From JABDQA01 sp963824415 (GTDB lineage: Bacteria > Desulfobacterota > Desulfobulbia > Desulfobulbales > Desulfocapsaceae), in assembly GCA_963824415.1 (NCBI GenBank), contig CAWGPM010000005.1:1-64000 (forward strand): a stretch of DNA of 64,000 nt. Direction: 5' to 3'. Positions 43,770 to 53,110 of the stretch are shown in pieces; the first letter of the stretch is position 1; every line of letters begins with the position of its first letter. A program made the translations under genes and the position numbers. The notes below the pieces were generated by a model, which was not told the DNA's origin, did no database searches, and was given only the letters and a program-made list of their open reading frames with translations.

Positions 43770-46700
43770 TCAATTCCGATTGGTTGTCTCAACAGCTTGC
43801 TCACTTTTTTCAATTGGGCTGTTTTCTCCCGTCGCTGTTTCGGGTTGGTTGCTATACTTTTCGGCGAGATGAAACGGCAGCTTGAGGGTTCGATAGAGAA
43901 CTTCAGCAGGATACGAGACAATATCCTTGACCAGGGAATTACTCACCTCCGGGTCGTCGAACCCCCCTGAAATTTTCAGACTCAGCGTGGCGTCATCATC
44001 ATCTCCGGCAAGAACATAGCCGAAAAACGGTATCTTCCCGACGTTTTTTGAAGCCTGGGTTTTGACAGCAACATCCATATCAATCTGCCTTTTGGAAAAA
44101 TCTATCTGCCCGGTGCCAATCGCCTGAAGCTCAGGCGCGTGGACTTCCAGCGACTCGAACGTTGCCACCTTCTGATCGAAAATCACGCCGGCTACAGCCG
44201 AATCGATAGGCAGTCCGTTGCTGCTATATTCCGGCAGAGAGAACATCATCAGGGCCGGGATTGTATTAAGAAAAGCCATTACATTATTAACCGTGGCCAG
44301 TCCGTTGAGATTGGTATCATGTAATTCAAAGATGCTTGAGAAATTATCCACTGAGCCCTTGGAGGCCATGGACATGCTGCCCCCTTTAAATCTTGCGTTC
44401 TGGATCATCGCCCCCATAAATATATCGTTGAGATCCTTGCCATTCAGAAGAAAGATGTCTTTGTCAAGATCCAGTTGGATATAACCCGGCCCATGCTTTA
44501 GCTTCGCCGAAACTTTGCCTGCCGCGAAGGTCAGATCGATTGAGTCGGCCAACAACCTGCTCTTCGGACTCACGTAGACCTGGCTGTCCTGGGCATGCAA
44601 GGTGATGGGAAACAATGTATCAGCTTGTGTTTTTGCAGACTCAGAGCCAGCCGACCGGATGTCATCCAGCAGTTGCTTGACAGCATTGATATTATAGCCG
44701 AGCTGCCTCGATGTGATGGTCAGAGCCTTGTTCTGATAGACAATGTCAAGTTCGCCGTTAATTGTCGCATATACTCCCTCATCGGCAATTTTTCCAACAA
44801 CTACGGCCTGGTCCACCAGGAGATCGTCTTCGACCAGCAGAGGATAAGGCAGCTTGATTTCAGCAGAAAAATGATACGGTTTTTTCCCATTTACCGAAGA
44901 AATAGCCAGGCTGCCTTCATGAATCTTGAGCTTCTGCAAAAACTCTGACCGGCTGTGAATTGAAGAAAGATCACCAAAAACAGCAGACCAGTTCTTCTCC
45001 TCATCGGTACTGATCCTTAAATCAAATTGAGGGAAGAAGAAAACGAACTTGCCACCTGCGCCAATGACCTCGACATCTGCTTTTTTGCCAATCTCGAGCT
45101 TTTTTTCGAGATTTTCGTTGGTCACGTCTATCTTTTCAAGAGAAAATGAGCCTTTTTTCTGATGCAGATTGTAGTGTCCCTCCAGATAACTGTCGAACAG
45201 TGTCCCGTAGCTGATTCTGCTGCTGTTTACCGTGAAGATGTCGTTGTGATAGAAGAAATCTGAAGGGTAAAGAGTAACTTCCATTTGACCTAGAGTCCAC
45301 TCGGAGGTCTCTGCTGTTTTTATATCGAGACCGTTGTCGTAATCAACATCGATCGCTATATGAGGACTGCTCAGCTGCAGGTCTTTGACCTGGTATTCAA
45401 GCAGGTCGCAGGTGAAATCAATCTGTTTTTTTCGGACCGAAACATAGCCTGAAATTTCACTAAGAACGCTGCCCCGCAAGGCCAGCTGTACCGGGGGAAC
45501 CTGCATGGCCAGGTCATCGAGAAGGACCGGTGCTCTAAAAGCGCCGAGCTCGAGCCTGGTCGAGTCCAGCAGCCAGGCTGAGGGCTGGACTTCGAGGCGA
45601 TGGCCATCAGGGCCAAAATGATAGTGTGCGTGAGCTGGTTCAGAAGCATCAAGACTGATCTGAGGGGCTTCGGGCCTGAGGACAAGTTTGTTCAGGATGA
45701 GATCAAGATCACCCGTCTGCTCTCTGGCCTGAATGCTGCCGGAAACCTGTGCCGCAATATTGTCAGCAAAGGCGATATTCATTGTCTTGATGGACACATC
45801 TGAGTTCTCCAGTTCGATGCGCGTATCAGTCGTGCGGAACTTCTTCCCATCCCACTCTATGGCACCCGCATCAATTTCGAAACTCCCTTGGGCTGAAACT
45901 TGTGTCCTGTTGAGCAATATTGCCAATTGCAGATCAGTTGCGGTTTGTCCTTCTACCTGTTTAAAGGGCAGACGTATATTGTAATAATCAAGAAGATTCA
46001 GGATATCTTCATTAGCCACCGCCCGGGTTTTGATATAGGCTCTCAGCAGGATGTTTTTCGGATCTTTGAAATCAATATCCAGCCAGCTTTCTCCCCCGCT
46101 CTGACCGCAGAATGTGGCATCATGCGGCTTGATAATCAAAACGCCTTTCTGAAAATATACCTTCGTGTATTGCGCTTTGATCGGCTCAAGACCTGGGGCA
46201 AAGGTATATTCAGTATCATCGACCCGCACCTCTGCATCGAGTGTGGAAAGGATCTCTTTGGGATTGTCCCAGGGCACTGTTCCACTGAAAGATTTCAGGT
46301 GATAGCGGCTGCCGGAGAGGTAATCGGTAATCCAGCGCTGGATGTTATGGCTTAAGCCGAACAGCTTGACGAGCGAAGTTATTTCATTGATCTCACCAGC
46401 CTCTTTTCCTTGAAACGAAAGCTGTTTGTTATCTGCCACTAAATCGACGGACAAAGGAAAACTCCCGTTAATCAGAACCGTTATCGTTCCTGTTGCGCGG
46501 TCATTATGACCATCGAGCTGCAGTTTTCCTTTAAACTCGGAATTGAAACGGCTATTGACCGCATCAATGATTTCAACATCAAGGGTATCTTTGTTGAACG
46601 TCAGAAGAGACCTGAAAATCAGATCATCGGAGCTCAAAGCAAGAATATGGGAAATAGAACTTTGCTGATGAAAATCAACAGCGAAATGCTTCTGCCCTAC

Positions 46701-47030
46701 CGTGAGTCTTTCAATACTGAATTTAGAAAAAAACCTGGCCAGGTAATGTGCACCCTGGATTCCCCTTCTGACAAAATTGGTGTCCGAAGTCTTCTCGGGA
46801 GGCCTTTCCACGAGACTGGCCGATATTTCAGAAACCTGCAGTTCAAGTTTGTCTTTCCAGATAAGAGAGCAGTCAGTGATTACAATGGGGCCAACCCTGA
46901 AACGCTCAACGGCAATACCGCGCTTTAAAAAATAAGCTGCTGCGCTGACGCTGATCAGCACAATTATGCAGATAGTGATCAGAACACGAGGGAATAGGCG
47001 CTTTCCCCTTTTGCCGGATGAGCGATTCAC
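43770..47030 (-). CDS. AsmA-like / YhdP-type envelope protein
   Basis: A 1086-residue protein with one N-terminal transmembrane helix (about 14-34) and a long beta-rich periplasmic part. The C-terminus has the AsmA/DUF3971 pattern: NVMAFLNTIPALMMFSLPEYSSNGLPIDS, FESLEVHAPELQAIGTGQIDF and SLKISGGFDDPEVS (seen as short segments), followed by a helical tail. Proteins of this group (YhdP, TamB, AsmA) form bridges that move phospholipids between inner and outer membranes. It lies upstream of cti on the same strand, 270 bases apart, in a lipid-related gene neighbourhood. Exact subgroup is uncertain. Confidence 0.75.
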   Translation of the reverse strand: MNRSSGKRGKRLFPRVLITICIIVLISVSAAAYFLKRGIAVERFRVGPIVITDCSLIWKDKLELQVSEISASLVERPPEKTSDTNFVRRGIQGAHYLARFFSKFSIERLTVGQKHFAVDFHQQSSISHILALSSDDLIFRSLLTFNKDTLDVEIIDAVNSRFNSEFKGKLQLDGHNDRATGTITVLINGSFPLSVDLVADNKQLSFQGKEAGEINEITSLVKLFGLSHNIQRWITDYLSGSRYHLKSFSGTVPWDNPKEILSTLDAEVRVDDTEYTFAPGLEPIKAQYTKVYFQKGVLIIKPHDATFCGQSGGESWLDIDFKDPKNILLRAYIKTRAVANEDILNLLDYYNIRLPFKQVEGQTATDLQLAILLNRTQVSAQGSFEIDAGAIEWDGKKFRTTDTRIELENSDVSIKTMNIAFADNIAAQVSGSIQAREQTGDLDLILNKLVLRPEAPQISLDASEPAHAHYHFGPDGHRLEVQPSAWLLDSTRLELGAFRAPVLLDDLAMQVPPVQLALRGSVLSEISGYVSVRKKQIDFTCDLLEYQVKDLQLSSPHIAIDVDYDNGLDIKTAETSEWTLGQMEVTLYPSDFFYHNDIFTVNSSRISYGTLFDSYLEGHYNLHQKKGSFSLEKIDVTNENLEKKLEIGKKADVEVIGAGGKFVFFFPQFDLRISTDEEKNWSAVFGDLSSIHSRSEFLQKLKIHEGSLAISSVNGKKPYHFSAEIKLPYPLLVEDDLLVDQAVVVGKIADEGVYATINGELDIVYQNKALTITSRQLGYNINAVKQLLDDIRSAGSESAKTQADTLFPITLHAQDSQVYVSPKSRLLADSIDLTFAAGKVSAKLKHGPGYIQLDLDKDIFLLNGKDLNDIFMGAMIQNARFKGGSMSMASKGSVDNFSSIFELHDTNLNGLATVNNVMAFLNTIPALMMFSLPEYSSNGLPIDSAVAGVIFDQKVATFESLEVHAPELQAIGTGQIDFSKRQIDMDVAVKTQASKNVGKIPFFGYVLAGDDDDATLSLKISGGFDDPEVSNSLVKDIVSYPAEVLYRTLKLPFHLAEKYSNQPETATGENSPIEKSEQAVETTNRN

Positions 47031-47254
47031 TGCTATTGCCCAGCCTCTAATTGTAATCTTTTCAAAAATTCCTCTATATTCTCATCGACGATTGCTCTGA
47101 ATCTGGCCTCATAATCCGGAGGGAAACGTTATGATCTTGAGCTGTCCTCGTGCCAATTTAATATTTGTTAATGAGAAATGCTCAGCCAATCACTACGTAC
47201 CAAACCTATTTCTCAGCAAAAACACATGGGTTTTGCTGGTCATTGGCAATTCAT

Positions 47255-47794
47255 CTAAAAACGAAAAAAGAAACCAGCCGTCACCGTACTGCCTGCCCAA
47301 GCAAGCTGCACACCAACATGCTCGTAGTGAAGATCGCTATAGACCTGCAGAAGCGGAAATAGTCCCGTATCAGCTACCTGCATGCTGTCGTATCCATAAA
47401 GCAACCCCAAACGATAGCCGATTTCCATGGAGAATATGCCCAGCTCAGTTCGATACATGTCGCGTTGAATCCCTGCACCCCAGGTACGGTCATCAAGCGA
47501 ATTCTCAAACGTACCCAGAAAAATACCTCGATAGGTTAATGCGACCAGGTTGTGGGTGGTTTCGTAGTCGTCTTCGTTGTCGATGAAATGATACGACCAC
47601 ATGCCAAGATATATGGTGTCATCAGCAGTTTGGCCAACCACAAAATCAGTAAATCGCCCCCAACCAGACGTTTTATTTTCCTGGGGTGGTCCTATATCTT
47701 GCCCGGCGGCCCATAGAGGATCATGAACCAGATAAAGAACCAGAGAGAAGAAACAATAGAGGAGGTAACGGCATTGACGATTCCATTTACACAT
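47255..47794 (-). CDS. Outer-membrane beta-barrel protein, PagP-like
   Basis: A protein of about 179 residues with a hydrophobic signal peptide ending near PLWAAG, then an alternating pattern of short beta strands (IYLGMWSYHF, LVALTYRGIFLGTFENS, WGAGIQRDMY, YRLGLLYGYD, VGVQLAWAGSTVTAGFFFRF) and a terminal phenylalanine typical of barrels inserted by BamA. Order and spacing resemble PagP, the palmitoyl transferase of the outer membrane, but catalytic residues cannot be assigned with certainty. The ATG at 47794 gives the better signal peptide; a GTG at 47845 is the alternative. Confidence 0.6.
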   Translation of the reverse strand: MCKWNRQCRYLLYCFFSLVLYLVHDPLWAAGQDIGPPQENKTSGWGRFTDFVVGQTADDTIYLGMWSYHFIDNEDDYETTHNLVALTYRGIFLGTFENSLDDRTWGAGIQRDMYRTELGIFSMEIGYRLGLLYGYDSMQVADTGLFPLLQVYSDLHYEHVGVQLAWAGSTVTAGFFFRF

Positions 47795-48046
47795 TTGTAG
47801 TTCGAATCGGCTGAATTTATCTCGTATCTGGTGCCGCCATTGCACCGCATTCTGCTGCTGATTATTCAGCGGAATACTTAACAGATCGGCAATTACTGCC
47901 CAGCGTCAATTCAACAAAGCGGAACTTTTTTGAAATATTGTATTATGCTGACTGGAAAATAGCGTGTTCGATAAACCAGAGAAGATTTTTACTATGCATC
48001 TCCAAGGATAACGGTACAAAAATGATGGAAAGGGCTGGTAGATACA

Positions 48047-48846
48047 GTGACAAGTGAAGTAACCACTTTCCAGCTGTTCGTAAGGGTCGGTCTCCCCATT
48101 TTTCTTACATGGACGCTGATACCAGTCACATACATGCTTCCTCTGGTTGATTCTACCAGAGCCCCCTACTTCGACCTGACTGAATTGCCAGCACAGTTCG
48201 CTTACTGGCTTTCGCAATCGGCTGGGAAATTTGGGATTCCGTCATAATAGTATTGGTGCTCCTGCTCTTTTGCTACTCGCAAAAATGTCACACTCAGAGG
48301 AGATGGCTGGAAATAAGCGGTATTATCCTGATCGTTTTAATCTGCAACGGGGGCGGAGGGTTGCTCAATGAGCATGTTCTGAAAACCCAGTTCAGAATCC
48401 CCCGGCCCAACATCATTTGGCTGGCGGGAGAAAATGGGGCCGGCCCTTTGGGAATGAGTCCGGATGATTTCTATAGAAGTGGAGACAAAAAAGTCCGGCG
48501 CGAAATATTGGGCGATGTCCTGGCCAGAAAACCTGCCCCGATCCCGCTAAGTTCACACATTGAAAACCACTGGCTGAAAGAAACGGGTTATTCTTTGCCC
48601 TCCGGTCATTCCTTTTCGGCGATGTTTCTTGCCACATTTTTTCTTATGAGCGGGGCAACCTGCATAACAACAAAAAGATTCTGGCTGCTCTACGCACTGT
48701 TGCCATGGGCTCTGGCAGTCTGCTATTCCAGGCCGATCTTGCGAGTCCATACACCGATGGACATCACCGTTGGAGGGCTGCAGGGATTGCTTGCAGGATT
48801 TGCGGCCTGGGCGATTTTTCGGGCACTGCTGAGCAGGTGGGGCTAG
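48047..48846 (+). pseudogene. PAP2-family phosphatase, one-base frameshift
   Basis: A membrane phosphatidic acid phosphatase type 2 protein of about 266 residues if repaired. The first frame (GTG 48047) encodes a first helix and YWLSQSAGKFGIP and then stops at TAA 48245-48247. The rest, VIIVLVLLLFCYSQ onward, is one base off; adding a G in CCGTC at about 48240 restores it. The second part carries all PAP2 motifs: KTQFRIPRPN (KX6RP), SLPSGHSFSAM (PSGH) and SRPILRVHTPMD (SRX5HX3D). These act on lipid phosphates or undecaprenyl diphosphate. The intact active site suggests a recent lesion or a sequence error; a TTG at 48253 could restart translation. Confidence 0.85.
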
Positions 48847-48872
48847 CAGGTAAAGAAGTCGCCTGCTAACTT
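48844..48872 (+). terminator. Possible terminator of the PAP2 gene
   Basis: TAGCAGG (48844-48850, including the stop codon) pairs with CCTGCTA (48862-48868) around an 11-base loop, followed by a T-rich stretch ACTTATTTTAA. The T tract is interrupted, so the call is modest. Confidence 0.4.
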
Positions 48873-48879
48873 ATTTTAA

Positions 48880-50337
48880 TTACAGGACCGGGCCAAACAT
48901 TGCGATGGTGTTGTTCCAGAGCCGGTGCTGCCAGGACCAGTTCTCCACAATCTCTGCAGTAACTTTTTGTGAGTGCGAAAGATACTGTTCCTGCCGCTCA
49001 CGCATGTCTGCAGTCAATGAGCTGTCATAGAACAGAATATTGTTCTCATAGTTGAGCTCAAAACTGCGCCGGTCCATGTTGGCTGAACCAATCAGGGTGA
49101 TCTGCCCGTCAATGGTCAGCGATTTGGTATGCAGCAGCCCCCCCTCATATTCATGGATTTCGACACCGGCGGTAAGCAGATCTTCATAATAACTCCTGCT
49201 TGCCGCACCCACAATCCACGAGTCATTTCTGGCCGGGAAAATGATGATTGCCCTGACCCCGCGGCGGGCACAGGCGCACAGCGCGGCCTGCATTGGATCA
49301 TCCGGGACATAGTAGGGCGTGGAAATCACCAATTCGCTTCTGGCAGCGTATATCAAAGTTTCAAAAATCTCGGGCATGGCAGAATAACGAACGGTTGGTC
49401 CCGTGCCAATGACCTGTGCTGGAAAACCAGGCTCAACGGTAGAAATGGGTTCAGTTAACAGGTGACTGATATCTTCACCGGTTTCCGATTCCCAGTCGCT
49501 GGCAAAGAGATACTGGTTCTGACGGACAATTGGTCCTTCAAAACGCATCAGGGCATCCACCCAGGGTGCATATTTCGCCTTCACCAGAAATTCAGGATCG
49601 GCACAGTTCTGACTGCCGCAATAGGTGATTTTATTGTCGATAACCACAATCTTCCGATGATTTCTCAAGTCAACGCGTCCATGCAGGGGTCTGACCAGTA
49701 TATTGCCAATGGGCAGAGCCCTTCCCAACTTGATCCCGGCAGCTTCCATCGACTTCCAGTGCGCGGAACCAATCATCGCCCGGGAGCCCAGATCATCCGC
49801 CATGGCACGGCAGGTTACACCACGGGCGGCGGCACGCTTCAAGGCCTCAACCACTTTCAATCCGTTGTTGTCAGACAACCAGATATAGAACAGGAGGTGC
49901 ACATGTTCTTGTGCACCATCAATGTCTGCCACGATGGAGTCGATTCCAACATTTGAATCCTTCATCAGCCTGGCCCGGTTACCGCCGACCGGTTTAAAGC
50001 CATTGACAGTTTCTCCGGCTCTGAAAAGATGAGCGCAACGTTTTGGCACCTCAGCCTGCATATTGGGATCATCTGTCCTATGGGGGATGTCTGCTGGATC
50101 GGGTAAGCGTGAGATGACCTCTTGCATCCGCAAGACGCGCTTTTTACCTATATTGGTTTCACCAAGTAAGAGATAAGCGATAACTCCTATCAGAGGCACG
50201 GAGAGGACAACCACAACCCAGGCAATTCTGGAGGCTGCCTGGCGATTAGGCCGAAGCAGTATTCTTAAGATGGTCCCCACAAGAAGAACGATATGCAGGA
50301 TGACAATTATTAATGCCGACAGCGTGACTGAATGCAT
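48880..50337 (-). CDS. cls: Cardiolipin synthase, ClsA type
   Basis: A 485-residue phospholipase D-family cardiolipin synthase. Two N-terminal transmembrane helices (about 5-25 and 38-58) precede two HKD catalytic domains: RNHRKIVVID near 223 with a following NCAD, and LHTKSLTIDG near 400 followed by GSANMDRRS. It condenses two phosphatidylglycerols to cardiolipin at the inner membrane. A second PLD-family gene lies immediately upstream on the same strand, 65 bases away, so the two are likely co-expressed. Confidence 0.92.
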   Translation of the reverse strand: MHSVTLSALIIVILHIVLLVGTILRILLRPNRQAASRIAWVVVVLSVPLIGVIAYLLLGETNIGKKRVLRMQEVISRLPDPADIPHRTDDPNMQAEVPKRCAHLFRAGETVNGFKPVGGNRARLMKDSNVGIDSIVADIDGAQEHVHLLFYIWLSDNNGLKVVEALKRAAARGVTCRAMADDLGSRAMIGSAHWKSMEAAGIKLGRALPIGNILVRPLHGRVDLRNHRKIVVIDNKITYCGSQNCADPEFLVKAKYAPWVDALMRFEGPIVRQNQYLFASDWESETGEDISHLLTEPISTVEPGFPAQVIGTGPTVRYSAMPEIFETLIYAARSELVISTPYYVPDDPMQAALCACARRGVRAIIIFPARNDSWIVGAASRSYYEDLLTAGVEIHEYEGGLLHTKSLTIDGQITLIGSANMDRRSFELNYENNILFYDSSLTADMRERQEQYLSHSQKVTAEIVENWSWQHRLWNNTIAMFGPVL

Positions 50338-50402
50338 CTGGTAATCTCCGTTACCTAATTATCAAGAATATAACCCTTGGACCGACATAAGGTAGCCATA
50401 AG

Positions 50403-51974
50403 CTATATCTGCGATTCAATGGGCAGCATCCCCATGAATCCCACGCCGAAACGTTCCCAGAAACCGGTGTAGGGGTCATGATTGAACGTAATTGGCTTGC
50501 CATTGCTATAGCCGTGCCAACGCAACCTCCCGACCCCGTCCGCACCCTCAACCAGTTCGAGGCGAAAGGCAGCTTTGTCGATTTGGCGGTCAAAATCTTC
50601 GGCCAGATATCTGGCGATCGGTTCCGCCTCGAACACCACGCCAATCTCAGTATTCTGAATCACTGAGCGGGCATCGAGATTTAATGAACCAACAAACACT
50701 GTTTTTCGATCGAGAATGAAGCATTTGGCGTGCAGACTGGCTTTTGATCCACCAACCGTCTTATCTTTTTTGGCAGACGTTCCCGTTTCCCGATCAAGAT
50801 TCTGGTCCAGTTCGTAGAGATTAACGCCCATTCGCAGCAGATTATTGCGGTAGCGGGCGTAGCCGGCATGAACGATGCCGACGTCGGTGGAAGCAAGAGA
50901 GTTGGTCAGAATCTTCACCTGCACACCCTTGTCACGCAGTTCCTTGAAAAATGCCAAGCCCGATTTTCCAGGAACAAAATAGGGTGAAAATATAATCAGT
51001 TCATTTTTGACGTTTTTGAGATACGGCTCGAGTTTATCCGACAGCCGGTATGTCGTCTCGCTGGCGGAAGTGTTGAGTTTCTCGGGGTCGTCGGCAACAA
51101 CCACGCCATCAGCCAATTCGTATTCCACCCGGCCGTTTCTCAGGTCTTCGGCGAGATCGGACTGTCTCAGATAATCGATGTATTTTGAACCCTGCTGCTG
51201 GGCAACAAATGCATCAAACTCGGCTTTTTTTTGAGCCGCCTCCTGTGGAGTCGGTATTTTGTCCACCAGGGTCGATACCGGGTAGCTCAGTTCACTATTC
51301 CAATACTGGTCAAAAGAGGCGGATACTTCCCCGGCGATCGGTCCGAAAACCAGGACATCGAGATCTACAAAGGAAAATTCCGTGTCGGCCTCAAAATATG
51401 CATCACCGATATTGCGGCCGCCAAGAATCGTTGCCTGATTGTCCACAGTAAACGATTTGTTGTGCGCCCGGCGGGTCTGCTTGCCAAAACCGGTAATATA
51501 CTGAATTGTTCTACCGACCTTGCGGCTGAACGGGTTAAAGAACCGCACCTCCATATTGGGATGAGCATCCAGTGCTGCTGCCCCGAAGTCCCTGCCCCCA
51601 AGGTCAATATCATCTACCAGCAGCCGGACCCGAACACCGCGCTCAGCGGCACTATACAAGCGATCGATAAACAGAGATCCCACCACGTCTGTGTGCAGAA
51701 GATAGTATTGCGCATCAATGCTTCGCTCGGCCCGATCAGCCAGGACCAGGCGAACTACAAAAGCATCAAGTCCGTCTGCCAGGAGATGGTAGCCCGACAT
51801 CCCCCCACGCTCGCGCCCCACTTCTTTAACCCTGCGCCCAATCGAGGTGTCCTCTGTATCAGCGTAGGCAGTCGATACCGGTCGTTCAACGTTCTCCGGA
51901 AGCGTGGCACAGCCCGCAAATGCCAATCCTATGATCAGCAGCAGCACAAATCTAAAAGCAGTACTTAGTGCCAT
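50403..51974 (-). CDS. Phospholipase D-family lipoprotein, ClsC-like
   Basis: A 523-residue phospholipase D-family protein from the ATG at 51974, which has GGAG upstream. The N-terminus is a lipoprotein signal (LIIGLAFAGC) so the enzyme is probably attached to the membrane outside the cytoplasm. HKD motifs are RAHNKSFTVDNQATILGGRN near 160 (recognised by HNKSFTVD) and LHAKCFILDRKTVFVGSLN near 410 (HAKCFILD). This matches E. coli ClsC/YmdC, which uses phosphatidylethanolamine with phosphatidylglycerol. ClsC works with YmdB in E. coli; no such partner is seen here. It is followed by the ClsA-type gene. Confidence 0.85.
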   Translation of the reverse strand: MALSTAFRFVLLLIIGLAFAGCATLPENVERPVSTAYADTEDTSIGRRVKEVGRERGGMSGYHLLADGLDAFVVRLVLADRAERSIDAQYYLLHTDVVGSLFIDRLYSAAERGVRVRLLVDDIDLGGRDFGAAALDAHPNMEVRFFNPFSRKVGRTIQYITGFGKQTRRAHNKSFTVDNQATILGGRNIGDAYFEADTEFSFVDLDVLVFGPIAGEVSASFDQYWNSELSYPVSTLVDKIPTPQEAAQKKAEFDAFVAQQQGSKYIDYLRQSDLAEDLRNGRVEYELADGVVVADDPEKLNTSASETTYRLSDKLEPYLKNVKNELIIFSPYFVPGKSGLAFFKELRDKGVQVKILTNSLASTDVGIVHAGYARYRNNLLRMGVNLYELDQNLDRETGTSAKKDKTVGGSKASLHAKCFILDRKTVFVGSLNLDARSVIQNTEIGVVFEAEPIARYLAEDFDRQIDKAAFRLELVEGADGVGRLRWHGYSNGKPITFNHDPYTGFWERFGVGFMGMLPIESQI

Positions 51975-52051
51975 AGTGCCCACTCCATTCATTTAAAATA
52001 GTCAGTTAAGGGTAGCTTAAATTTTTACTGCCGAAAAGGCTGTGACTATTT

Positions 52052-52067
52052 AGGCTACCTTGAAAAT
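52052..52067 (+). repeat. Solo end of the 145-bp repeat
   Basis: AGGCTACCTTGAAAAT matches one terminus of the palindromic element, six bases before the stop codon side of the flavin reductase-fusion gene. A diverged inverted relative (AAGGGTAGCTTAAAT) begins at 52008. Similar short traces (AAGGTAGCCATA) are at 50389-50400. Confidence 0.45.
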
Positions 52068-52072
52068 AAAAT

Positions 52073-52960
52073 TTACTTATCCTTGGTGAAATGTTTTTCT
52101 GCACTTGCAAAGGCCTTTTTCATAATATCAAGAGAGCTCTCCAATCCATCTCTCACTTCAGTCCAGGCTCCTTCGGAGCTTTTTCCGAGTTCAGCCAATT
52201 TGGCCCTGGCATGAGTTAATTCCGTTTCGAACTTTTCGACGTGCGGATTGATCTTATCTTCCGCATCTTTCATGCCCAGATTCATCTGTATCTTTGCCTC
52301 ATCAATCTTGGTCTGCAGGATTTCCAACTCTTTTTCTAACCTCACTTTTATCGTTGCCTTCTTGGTTTGATCGTCCATGACTTGCTCCTTGTTTTTGTTT
52401 TCTACGGGTGCCTTTTTAAGCGCTTTTCCCTCTCTCCAGCATTCACCAATTGCGGGCCCAAGAGACCAGTACTTTTTGCTTGCCATATCGAAAAGCAGTG
52501 GCTTAAGTTTTGCTATATCGACAAGTCCATCACGCATCACTTTATCATCCGTGTAGGTCTGAACAATTTCTCCAATAAAGATATCGTGGGTTTGATAATC
52601 CAGCACCTCATGGAGCCTGAGTTCCATATTGATTAAAAACTCGCGTATCATCGGGGCCGTTTTCAGATCTCCATAAAAGACATCGAACAGCGCAGCTTTG
52701 TCTGTCTTCTTGCCCGTCATAATTCCGCAGTAGTCAGTTTCGACCATCTGGTTTTGGGTTGGCAGGCAGATGCTGAAGGTTTCGTTTTCAATAATGCCCT
52801 GGTTGGAATAATGGATCTTTCCGAGCCCTACCGAGAGATGGTGATGCGTTAGAATACCAACGTGGGCAACGGCAAGAAAATTCGGCTTACCGTTTACCAT
52901 GGTACCCACTAAAGTAGTGGGCATAGGGTACAGTGCGTTGAATGGTCCAATTCTGTTCAT
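52073..52960 (-). CDS. Flavin reductase-like domain fused to a coiled-coil domain
   Basis: A 295-residue protein with two parts. Residues 1-185 match the flavin reductase / FMN-binding split-barrel family (LYPMPTTLVGTMVNGKPNFLAVAHVG near 11, seen as PTTLVG and NFLAVAH; SICLPTQNQMVETDYCGI; LHEVLDYQTHDIFIGEI). Residues 195-295 are a highly charged heptad-like coiled coil beginning MDDQTKKATIKVRLEKELE. The internal Met195 (ATG at 52378) is preceded by a perfect AAGGAG Shine-Dalgarno at the right spacing, so the coiled coil may also be made as a separate about-101-residue protein. The gene at 54831 encodes another free-standing coiled coil of similar length and character. Confidence 0.75.
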   Translation of the reverse strand: MNRIGPFNALYPMPTTLVGTMVNGKPNFLAVAHVGILTHHHLSVGLGKIHYSNQGIIENETFSICLPTQNQMVETDYCGIMTGKKTDKAALFDVFYGDLKTAPMIREFLINMELRLHEVLDYQTHDIFIGEIVQTYTDDKVMRDGLVDIAKLKPLLFDMASKKYWSLGPAIGECWREGKALKKAPVENKNKEQVMDDQTKKATIKVRLEKELEILQTKIDEAKIQMNLGMKDAEDKINPHVEKFETELTHARAKLAELGKSSEGAWTEVRDGLESSLDIMKKAFASAEKHFTKDK

Positions 52961-53110
52961 AAAATCCTCTCATTTGTCTTTGCGACTATTGCGGGCATTC
53001 GTTCTTTGGCGTTCCGATCATTTTTATAATGACCTGTCCCCGATGTGGAAGTGTTGGATTAGACTTGCCCAACACTGCCGTTAAGATGTGAAAAATCTCT
53101 TTGATCCACT

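Noticed and set aside
47046..47140. Minus-strand stretch before the AsmA-like gene reading PPDYEARFRAIVDENIEEFLKR
   Set aside because: It looks coding in composition and ends with a stop, but an upstream stop leaves only about 31 codons without a start; too little to call a gene or remnant.
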